Below are positions 54,258 to 64,000 of a DNA stretch of 64,000 nt, one piece after another. Source of the DNA: Ornithinimicrobium pekingense DSM 21552 (GTDB lineage Bacteria; Actinomycetota; Actinomycetes; Actinomycetales; Dermatophilaceae); NCBI RefSeq assembly GCF_000421185.1, contig NZ_ATWJ01000001.1:62001-126000 (forward strand), given 5' to 3'. The notes below the pieces were generated by a model. That model was not told the DNA's origin and did not search any database. It saw only the letters and a list, made by a program, of their open reading frames with translations. The translations under genes were made by a program, and so were the position numbers. The first letter of the stretch is position 1; every line of letters begins with the position of its first letter.

Positions 54258-56799
54258 GCCTCACCTCGGGTGATCGTGACGACAGCTCCGGCGTCGACGC
54301 CGAGGGTGGCGCGGACCGCCGACCCCACGGAGTTGGTCGGGACCCAGACGACACCGTCGTGCATGGCCGTGACCTCCGCCGGCAGGACGATACGACCACG
54401 GTCGGTCGAGACGCCGACGAGGTCGCCGTCCGCGACCCCGAGCGAGGCGGCGGTGGCGGCCGAGACCCGGGCCACCGGGCGCGCGGCGGTCCCGGCCAGG
54501 AACGGCTCGCCGTCCTGCATCGAGCCCGCGTCCAGCAGGTGGTGCCAGGTCGCCAGCACCGCCTGGCCGGGGCCGGGGGACGCGGGACCGGCCGGGGTGA
54601 CCTGCGGGGAGGCCGCCCGGGTCGCGGACGACCCCAGGTCGGTGATCTCCCGCCGGACCGCGGCGACGGTCGCGGTGCCCAGGCGCACGCCCATGGCGTC
54701 CGCGAGGCGGTCCAGGACCACGTGGTCCGGGTCGGCGTCGGAGGCCAGCGCCTGCTCGAACGGGCGCAGGCGCCCCTCCCAGTCGGCGTAGGCACCGGCC
54801 TTCTCCTGCTGCGGGGCGACCGGCAGGATCACGTCGGCATACTCGTGCACGTCCGTCTCGCGCAGCTCCAGGGAGACCACGAAGGCCCGGGCGAGGGCCT
54901 CGCGCGCCAGCACCGGGTCGGGCAGGTCGTCGATCTGGACGCCACCGACGACCAGGGCGGCCAGCTCGCCGCGCGCGGCTGCCTCGAGCATGGCGGTGGT
55001 GTCCCGTCCGGGCGCGGCCGGCAGGCCGGCGTCGCCGGCCCAGCGGTGGGCCAGCTCGGAACGGGCGGCCTCGTCGGCGACGGGGCGGCCGCCGGGCAGC
55101 AGGTTGGGCAGCGCACCGACCTCGACGGCGCCCCGCTCGCCGGCGCGGCGCGGCACCCACGCCAGGGCGGCACCGCTGGCCTCGGCCAGGGCGGCGGCGG
55201 CCGACAGCGCGCCCGGCACGGTGGCCAGGCGCTCGCCGACGAGGATCACGGAGGTCGCGCCGAGCGTGTCGGCGGCCGTGTGGTACTCGTTGGCCCCGGC
55301 GTCACTGCCCTGGACGGGCACGGCCGGGCCGTCGGTGGACGGCGCGGCGCCGCTGGCCACCCGCTCGCCGAGGGCCTGCAGCACCTCTGCCTCGGTGCCC
55401 GGGGCGGAGGCCAGCAGCGTCCCGCCCATCTTGGTCAGACCACGGGTGGCGAACGGCGCGACGGCATACACCTGCGTCTTGTTGCGGCGCATGGCCTTGC
55501 GCAGCCGCAGGAAGACGATCGGGCTCTCCTCCTCCGGCTCCAGGCCGACGAGGAGGACGGAGGTGGCCCGCTCGAGGCTCTCGTAGCTGACCTCGCGCAT
55601 GCCGACGACGTGGGCGGCCAGGAACTCCGCCTCCTCCGCGCTGTGCGGGCGGGCACGGTGGTCGACGTCGTTGGTGCCGAGGGCGACGCGCGCCAGCTTG
55701 GAGTAGGCGTAGGCGTCCTCGACCGTGACGCGGCCGCCGACGAGCACGCCGACTCCCCCGGCCGCCTTGGCGGCCTCGAGCCCACGGGCCGCCTCCTGGT
55801 AGGCGCGGCGCCACGGCACGACGGCGTAGCCGCCGTCGGCCTCGCGGACCACGGGGTCACGGAGGCGGTCCGGCAGCGTGGGGTAGGTGAAGGCCCAGCG
55901 ACCCTTGTCGCAGTTCCACTCCTCGTTGACCTGCGGGTCCTCCAGGGCCATCCGGCGCAGCACGGAGCCGCGGCGGTGGTCGGTGCGCATCGAGCAGCCC
56001 GAGGCGCAGTGCTCGCACACGCTGGGCGTGGAGACCAGGTCGAAGGGGCGGGAGCGGAAGCGGTAGGCGGCACCGGTCAGCGCGCCCACCGGGCAGATCT
56101 GCACGGTGTTGCCGGAGAAGTAGCTCTCGAAGGGCTTCTCCTCGTAGATGCCGACCTGCTGCAGCGCGCCGCGCTCGATGAGCGCGATGAACGGGTCGCC
56201 GGCGATCTGGTCGGAGAACCGGGTGCAGCGGGCGCACAGGATGCAGCGCTCGCGGTCGAGCAGCACCTGGCTGGAGATGTTGACCGGCTTGGCGAAGGTG
56301 CGCTTGACGTCGTCGAACCGGGAGGTGGGGCGGCCGTTGGACAGGGCCTGGTTCTGCAGGGGGCACTCGCCGCCCTTGTCGCAGACGGGGCAGTCCAGCG
56401 GGTGGTTGATGAGCAGCAGCTCCATGACGCCGTGCTGGGCCTTGTCGGCGACGGGGCTGGTGTGCTGGGTGTTCACCACCATGCCCTGCGTCGCGACCAT
56501 GGTGCAGGAGGCCTGCGGCTTGGGCATCGGCTTGACGTTGCCCTCGCGGTCCGGCATGGCGACGTCGACCAGGCACTGACGGCAGGCGCCGACCGGGTCC
56601 AGCAGCGGGTGGTCGCAGAACCGCGGGATCTGGATCCCCACGGTCTCGGCCGCGCGGATGACCAGGGTGCCCTCCGGCACGGTGACCTCGACGTCGTCGA
56701 TGGTCAGCGTGATCTTCGTGACGTCCGGCTCGTCCGGGATCTGCGCGTCGCCGCCCTCGGTGACGGCGTTGCCGCCGGCGGCGGGAGAGGTGTTGACGG

Positions 56800-56803
<4 letters not shown>
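54254..56803 (-). CDS. nuoG: Complex I subunit NuoG
   Basis: An 849-residue iron-sulfur subunit of the NADH module. N-terminal [2Fe-2S] ligands are Cys63, 74, 77 and 100; the His-ligated cluster is His134-Cys138-Cys141-Cys147; a further [4Fe-4S] uses Cys187, 190, 193 and 237; the extra N7-type cluster uses Cys263, 266, 270 and 298. The rest is a molybdopterin-oxidoreductase-like fold without cofactor role. ATG overlaps the nuoF stop (ATGA). Confidence 0.96.
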
Positions 56804-58109
<1,306 letters not shown>

Positions 58110-58113
<4 letters not shown>

Positions 58114-59002
58114 TGTCCGTCCTCCTTCGTCTCGGGCAGGTCGTCGGGCTCGTTGCCGGGGGCGTTGACGGAGCCGTAGCCGCCGCGCTCGACACCGCCG
58201 CCCTGGGCCTGGGGGGTGGCCTCGGTGTCGGTCGCCGGCGGGGTCCGCCCGTCGGCGGGTGCGGTCCAACCCTGCTCGCGGGCCAGCAGCGTGCCGCGCA
58301 GCGACGCCTCGCCCGCGCCGACGCCCTCGTCCGCGAGACCGTCGGGGAACCCGGCGAGCACGCGCGAGACGTGCTTGAAGGTGCACACCCGCGAGGCGCC
58401 GCGCGTGGGCGCGACCTGCTCGCCGGCGCGCAGCCGGTCGACCACCTGCTTGCTGGACTCCGGGGTCTGGTTGTCGAAGAACTCCCAGTTGACCATCATC
58501 ACGGGGGCGAAGTCGCAGGCGGCGTTGCACTCGAGGCGCTCGAGGGTGATCTTGCCGTCCTCGGTCGTCTCGTCGTGCCCGACCCCGAGGTGGTCGCTGA
58601 GCTCGTCGAAGATCTGGTCGCCGCCCATGATGGCGCACAGCGTGTTGGTGCACACCCCCACGCTGTAGTCGCCGTTGGGGTGGCGCTTGTACTGGGTGTA
58701 GAAGGTCGCCACGCCGCTGACCTCGGCGGTCGTCAGCTCCAGCTGCTCGGCGCAGAAGTGCACGCCCCGGCCGGTGATGTAGCCGTCGACGGACTGGACC
58801 AGGTGCAGCATCGGCAGCAGCGCCGAGCGCTTCTGCGGGTAGCGCGCCACGATGGCGGCCGCGTCGGCCTCCAGCTGCTCCAGCACGTCCGCGGCGTAGG
58901 GCTCCTCCGAGGCCTGCAGCGGGGCCTGGGGGTGCAGCGGGGACTCCGCGAACATCGTCTCGTGGCGGTCCACGCCGTCTCCCTGGGTGTTGTGTGCCAC
59001 CG

Positions 59003-59006
<4 letters not shown>
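58110..59006 (-). CDS. nuoE: Complex I subunit NuoE ([2Fe-2S])
   Basis: A 298-residue thioredoxin-fold subunit. Ligands are Cys119-Cys124 ([13 protein letters not shown]) and Cys160-Cys164 ([13 protein letters not shown]). The C-terminal 100 residues are an unconserved hydrophilic extension. GTG start overlapping the nuoD stop (GTGA). Confidence 0.95.
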
Positions 59007-60360
<1,354 letters not shown>

Positions 60361-60364
<4 letters not shown>

Positions 60365-61182
60365 GTGTAGCTCCTCCGCTGGTCGGGGGCGGGGATGGTG
60401 GCGCCCTTGTACTCCACCGGGATGCCGCCGAGCGGGTAGTCCTTGCGCTGGGGGTGGCCGGGCCAGTCGTCCGGCATGAGGATGCGCGTCAGGCCGGGGT
60501 GACCCTCGAAGACGATCCCGAACATGTCGTAGGTCTCGCGCTCGTGCCAGTCGATACCCGGGTAGATGTCGACGATGGACGGGATGCGGGGGTCCTCGTC
60601 GGGGCAGGTGACCTCGAAACGGACCCGGCGCGAACCGTGGGTGACCGAGACGAAGTGGTAGACGGCGTGCAGCTCGGCACCGGTCTGCTCCGGCCAGTGC
60701 ACACCGGAGACCCCCGAGGTCAGCTCGAAGCGCAGCCGGGCGTCGTCGCGCAGCGGGCGCAGCAGCTCGCGCAGCTGCTCGCGGCGCACGACGAGGGTCA
60801 GCTCGCCGCGGTCGACGACGACCTGGGCCACGCCCGCCTCGAACGCCGCGGGGGCCGCGTCCTCGAGGGCGTCGACGACCTCGTCGAAGTAGCTGCCGTA
60901 GGGCCGCTCGGCAGCACCGGGGTAGAGCACGGGCACCTGGAGCCCGCCGAAGCCGGAGGTGTCGTTGCCCAGGGACGAGCCGAACATGCCGCTCTTGTGG
61001 GCGACGGCCACCGGCTCGCCGGGGCGGCCGTACTCCGCCGGCACCGAGCCCGCGCCGGTCTCCTGGGCGTGGGTGGTGTCGACCTTCTGGTCCGCGGTCT
61101 CCGGCGGCTGGGTGCCCTCGTCGCGCGTCGTGGTCTGCGCCGGGGGCGTCTTGTCGGGGGTGGCAGGTCCGGTGGACGTCAC
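60361..61182 (-). CDS. nuoC: Complex I subunit NuoC
   Basis: A 273-residue subunit with the 30-kDa signature [20 protein letters not shown] and [20 protein letters not shown]. The first 80 residues are a Thr/Pro-rich extension found in actinobacterial NuoC. GTG start overlapping the nuoB stop (GTGA). Confidence 0.95.
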
Positions 61183-61733
61183 GCGAGCAGCCCCTTCATC
61201 TGGTGCGTGGGCACGGCGTTCATCGCCGCGGCCTCGGCGGCGCGCGCGGCCTCCTCGCGGTTGACCGAGAACTTGAACTCGCGGATCTGGCGCTGCAGCT
61301 CCAGGACCGCGTTGAGCAGCATCTCGGGGCGCGGCGGACAGCCGGGCAGGTAGATGTCGACCGGGACGATGTGGTCCACGCCCTGGACGATCGCGTAGTT
61401 GTTGAACATGCCGCCGGAGCTGGCGCACACGCCCATGGAGATGACCCACTTGGTGTTGGGCATCTGGTCGTAGACCTGGCGCACGACCGGCGCCATCTTC
61501 TGCGACACGCGGCCGGCGACGATCATCAGGTCCGCCTGGCGCGGGGTCGCGGCGAAGCGCTCCATCCCGAAGCGGGCGATGTCGTAGTCGGGCGTGCCGA
61601 CGGCCATCATCTCGATGGCGCAGCACGCCAGCCCGAACGTGACCGGCCAGACCGACTGCTGGCGCAGCTGCCCGACCAGGCCCTCGACCGTGGTGAGCAT
61701 GATCCCGCCAGGAATCTTGTCCTCAAGACCCAT
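61179..61733 (-). CDS. nuoB: Complex I subunit NuoB (N2 cluster)
   Basis: A 184-residue subunit with ligands Cys37-Cys38 ([11 protein letters not shown]), Cys103 ([12 protein letters not shown]) and Cys132 ([11 protein letters not shown]). The ATG at 61733 gives [20 protein letters not shown], the normal family start; a TTG nine bases upstream is less likely. It follows nuoA after 69 bases with an AAGGA box. Confidence 0.96.
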   Translation of the reverse strand: MGLEDKIPGGIMLTTVEGLVGQLRQQSVWPVTFGLACCAIEMMAVGTPDYDIARFGMERFAATPRQADLMIVAGRVSQKMAPVVRQVYDQMPNTKWVISMGVCASSGGMFNNYAIVQGVDHIVPVDIYLPGCPPRPEMLLNAVLELQRQIREFKFSVNREEAARAAEAAAMNAVPTHQMKGLLA

Positions 61734-61802
61734 CTGTCTCAACCATCCTTCCGCCGGCCCGGGAGTCTCCCGACAGGACCGGCACTACGTCATACCCGCT
61801 GG

Positions 61803-62165
61803 TCAGTCCCACTCCAGGCCGCCCCGGCTCCACTCGTAGACGAACGGCACCGAGACGACGACCAGGAAGAGCACCATGGCCAGCAGCGAGAAGAGCCCGA
61901 CCTGGTCGAAGGCGACCGCGAACGGGTAGAGGAAGAGCACCTCGACGTCGAAGACGATGAAGAGCATCGCCGTCAGGTAGAACTTGATCGGCACCCGGCC
62001 ACCCTCGGCCTGGGGCGTGGGCTGGATCCCGCACTCGTAGGCCTCGGCCTTGGCCCGGTTGTACTGGGCCCTGCCCAGCAGCCCGCCGCCGAAGACGGAC
62101 CCGAACGCGAAGAGGACGCCGAAGAACAGGAAGAAGAGAACCGGCAGATACGGGTGGTAGTCCAT
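61803..62165 (-). CDS. nuoA: Complex I subunit NuoA
   Basis: A 120-residue three-helix subunit: YECGIQPTPQAEGGRVPIKF and LFIVFDVEVLFLYPFAVAF are family hallmarks. The ATG at 62165 (MDYHPYLPVLFFLFFG) is chosen because AAAGGAG lies upstream and the length then matches the family; a GTG 14 codons earlier is not needed. Confidence 0.95.
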   Translation of the reverse strand: MDYHPYLPVLFFLFFGVLFAFGSVFGGGLLGRAQYNRAKAEAYECGIQPTPQAEGGRVPIKFYLTAMLFIVFDVEVLFLYPFAVAFDQVGLFSLLAMVLFLVVVSVPFVYEWSRGGLEWD

Positions 62166-62234
62166 CAGAGCCAGGACTCCTTTCGGGAGGTGCTCGGCGT
62201 CGTGCACTCGGGGTCAGGGGTCGGACGAGGACCC

Positions 62235-62240
62235 AGCCTA
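62235..62240 (-). promoter_or_regulatory. Possible internal promoter for nuoA-N
   Basis: TAGGCT on the minus strand in the 91-base gap between the menJ-like gene and nuoA, giving a leader of about 60 bases. It matches the -10 form used elsewhere in this window; no -35 is evident. Confidence 0.35.
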
Positions 62241-62256
62241 GTGGTCGGGACGGCCA

Positions 62257-63549
62257 TCATGCGGCAGGGGTCATCCGGCTCAGCGCGTTGATGACGCGGT
62301 CGTCGAGGCCGCCGCCGCGCTCCTGCGGGAGGTTGGCCATGATCTTGAGCAGCAGGCGCATGAGCGACTTGCGGGGCAGCCCGTAGCGCACGGCCAGGCG
62401 CATGATCTCGGGCTTGCCGATGAGCGTGGCGAAGTGGCGGCCCAGCGTGTAGTAGCCGCCGAGCGCGTCCTTCATCACGGCCGGGTAGGACTGCAGCACC
62501 GCCTCCCGCTCGCCGGGCGTCGAGCGCCGCAGCGCGGTGGCGATGATCTCGGCGGAGTGGCGGCCCGACTCCATCGCCTCGGCGATGCCCTCGCCGTTGA
62601 ACGGGTTGACCATGCCGCCGGCGTCACCGGCGAGCAGCAGCCCCCGGTCGTAGAGCGGCTGGCGGTTGAAGCACATCGGCAGCGCCGCGCCCCGGATGGG
62701 GGCGAGCTGGGTCTCCTCGCTGATCCCCCACTCCTGCGGCATCGCGGCGACCCAGCGCTTCATCACGTCGCGGTAGTCGAAGGTCCCGAACGCCTCGGCC
62801 GTGTCCAGGATGCCCAGACCGACGTTGGCCGTGCCGTCGCCGAGCGGGAAGAGCCAGCCGTAGCCCGGCATCAGCACGTCCTCCCCGTCGTCGCCCTTGG
62901 TCCACAGCTCCAGCCACGACTCGAGGTAGTCGTCGTCGTGGCGGGGGGTCTGGTAGTAGGTGCGCACGGCCACGCCCATCGGGCGGTCGTCGCGCTTGGG
63001 CCGCTCCATCGACAGGGACAGGCGGCTGGAGTTGCCGTCAGCGGCCACCACGACGGGGGCGCGGAACTCCCGGGTCTCGCCGGTGGGGCGGTTGTTCTCC
63101 CCCATGACCTTGGCCGTGACGCCGCAGATGTGGCCGCGGTGGTCGAGGATCGGCTCGTGCACGTTCATCCGCTCGTGGAGGCGGGCCCCGCGCGACTCGG
63201 CGTGCCGGGCCAGGATCTCGTCGAGGTCCATCCGCGTGCGGACCAGGCCGTAGGGCGGGAAGGTCGCGCTGCCGGGCCAGTCGAGCTCCATGCGCACGCC
63301 GCCGCCGAGGATCCGCAGGCCCTTGGTGCGGTGCCAGCCGTCCTCCTGCCGGGTGGACACGCCCAGGTGGATGAGCTCGCGCACCGCGCGGGGCGTCAGG
63401 CCGTCCCCGCAGACCTTGTCGCGGGGGAAGGAGCTCTTCTCCAGCAGCAGGACGTCGACCCCGTGCTGGGCGAGGTAGGCGGCGGTCGCGGAGCCGCCGG
63501 GGCCCGCCCCGACCACGATCACCTCGGCCGTCTCGACCTGTCCACTCAC
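62257..63549 (-). CDS. menJ: Geranylgeranyl-reductase-family flavoprotein, MenJ-like
   Basis: A 430-residue FAD protein. The Rossmann motif is VIVVGAGPGGSATAAYLAQH, followed by KVCGDGLTPRAVRELIHLGV typical of this family, and the second FAD motif is LLLAGDAGGMVNPFNGEGIA. In mycobacteria a homologue, MenJ, saturates one isoprene unit of menaquinone. Its location directly ahead of nuoA and with a polyprenyl synthase at the other end of the operon supports a menaquinone role here. GTG start at 63549. Archaeal-type lipid reduction is a less likely alternative. Confidence 0.85.
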   Translation of the reverse strand: MSGQVETAEVIVVGAGPGGSATAAYLAQHGVDVLLLEKSSFPRDKVCGDGLTPRAVRELIHLGVSTRQEDGWHRTKGLRILGGGVRMELDWPGSATFPPYGLVRTRMDLDEILARHAESRGARLHERMNVHEPILDHRGHICGVTAKVMGENNRPTGETREFRAPVVVAADGNSSRLSLSMERPKRDDRPMGVAVRTYYQTPRHDDDYLESWLELWTKGDDGEDVLMPGYGWLFPLGDGTANVGLGILDTAEAFGTFDYRDVMKRWVAAMPQEWGISEETQLAPIRGAALPMCFNRQPLYDRGLLLAGDAGGMVNPFNGEGIAEAMESGRHSAEIIATALRRSTPGEREAVLQSYPAVMKDALGGYYTLGRHFATLIGKPEIMRLAVRYGLPRKSLMRLLLKIMANLPQERGGGLDDRVINALSRMTPAA

Positions 63550-63565
63550 GTTGTCTGCGCCTCGC

Positions 63566-63597
63566 TTGTGCCAACTTTCACGAACTCGGTCAGTCTA
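63566..63597 (-). promoter_or_regulatory. menJ-nuo promoter with Rex-like site
   Basis: A minus-strand TAGACT (63592-63597) would start transcription near 63585. Immediately downstream is TTGTG-CCAACTTT-CACGAA (63566-63584 in plus orientation), close to the Rex operator TTGTGAAN4TTCACAA but with mismatches and one extra base. Rex represses nuo operons when NADH is low in Streptomyces. The match is imperfect, so the assignment is tentative. Confidence 0.4.
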
Positions 63598-63636
63598 GGT
63601 CGCCCCTCCGGCCGCCCCAGGGCAGGCCCTCCTTCG

Positions 63637-63736
63637 TCGGATTAGGTCACACGATGGTGCCCAATCCGCATCCATCCGGACGGTCGTGCCCTGCCGTCGT
63701 GTCACGGGCGTCGTCCGGGCGACCGGTGTGACACGA
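63637..63736. repeat. Inverted repeats between exonuclease and menJ-like gene
   Basis: CGGATT/AATCCG arms (63637-63669 area) and a perfect TCGTGTCAC (63697-63705) / GTGACACGA (63728-63736) pair are seen. A further GTGTCAC occurs at 63808-63814, spanning the exonuclease stop codon. They may be operators or a bidirectional terminator; the rest of 63598-63809 shows no gene. Confidence 0.5.
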
Positions 63737-63809
63737 CAGGACCGCACGACGGTGCGCCCGGCACCCACGGCACCCGCGAAGGGGAGCCGTACCACGCGCA
63801 CCCACCGTG

Positions 63810-64000
63810 TCACGGCCGGAGCACGTCGTCGAGGAGGAGCGGCCGGCCGCGGCGCTCCTCGAGCCGGGCGCACTGGGCCAGGAAGAGCTCGGCGCAGGCC
63901 ACCGCGTCGGTCAGGGCGGAGTGCGCCCGGTAGCGCGGCAGGTGGTGCCGGCGTCGGCAGGCGTCCAGCCGGAAGAAACCCCGGGTGAGCTCGTGCGGCT
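63810..64000 (-). CDS. DnaQ-like 3'-5' exonuclease, C-terminal end (cut by window edge)
   Basis: The last 63 residues are visible on the minus strand, ending at TGA 63810. YRAHSALTDAVACAELFLAQ carries the His and Asp of the final exonuclease motif (H-x4-D) of DEDDh enzymes such as the DNA polymerase III epsilon subunit. The body of the gene is outside the window, so a finer name is not possible. Confidence 0.75.
   Translation of the reverse strand, partial: PHELTRGFFRLDACRRRHHLPRYRAHSALTDAVACAELFLAQCARLEERRGRPLLLDDVLRP

Noticed and set aside
61734-61742. TTG start of nuoB at 61742
   Set aside because: The ATG at 61733 gives the conserved MGLEDK start of NuoB.

Overview
The window comes from a high-GC Gram-positive bacterium of the phylum Actinomycetota. 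Evidence includes GC-rich codons, many GTG starts, extensive ATGA/GTGA gene overlaps, a DosR-type redox regulator, a MenJ-like menaquinone reductase and a TmsA/TmsB-type methyl-branched lipid pair. The order Micrococcales, perhaps the Ornithinimicrobiaceae/Intrasporangiaceae group, is my inference and cannot be proved from this sequence. No insertion sequence, prophage, CRISPR array or rRNA was seen; one tRNA gene (Tyr) is present.

Layout. 1-6.6 kb: 5' part of rocD, an MFS transporter, yajQ, tRNA-Tyr, an ECF sigma factor with a membrane-anchored partner, a FolP2-like dihydropteroate synthase homologue and htpX. 6.6-18.8 kb: a second, incomplete and broken-up complex I cluster. nuoH2-I2-J2-K2-L2-M2-N2 form one tight operon, nuoC2 is coupled to a VOC-family gene, and nuoA2-B2 form a third piece. 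nuoD, E, F and G equivalents are absent. A ribbon-helix-helix gene and a DUF4097 gene separate the H-N block from nuoC2. A heliorhodopsin gene lies on the opposite strand between nuoC2 and nuoB2. 18.8-21.5 kb: tmsA-tmsB, probably for 10-methyl branched fatty acids. 21.5-25.5 kb: methionine ABC transporter metN-metI-metQ1-metQ2 behind a possible Met-codon leader peptide. 25.5-32.6 kb: cytochrome P450, alanine dehydrogenase, alpha/beta hydrolase, amidohydrolase, fructosamine kinase, a decayed DUF559 gene, a low-molecular-weight phosphatase and a DksA/TraR-type zinc-finger protein. 32.7-36.9 kb: korA-korB (2-oxoacid:ferredoxin oxidoreductase) and rarD. 37-41.8 kb: 53-bp tandem repeats, TetR, an MMPL/RND exporter and a DUF1648 protein. 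41.9-44.9 kb: a DosS/DevS-type sensor kinase, a DoxX-like protein with a DosR-box-like site, and a DosR/DevR-type regulator. 44.9-63.5 kb: a complete nuoA-N operon flanked upstream by a menJ-like reductase and downstream by a polyprenyl diphosphate synthase. 63.8-64 kb: the 3' end of a DnaQ-like exonuclease gene.

How the genes fit together. The right half is a respiratory module: complex I, two steps of menaquinone side-chain biology and a DosR-type redox regulator in the same transcriptional direction, with a possible Rex-like site at the promoter. The left half repeats the membrane arm and quinone-side subunits of complex I without the NADH-oxidising module and without NuoD, and is interleaved with a light sensor. 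KorAB, which reduces ferredoxin, is a possible electron source for an NADH-independent Nuo2 complex; this is inference. Many genes have an actinobacterial -10 box (TAGNNT) 5-9 bases before the start codon, implying leaderless mRNAs.
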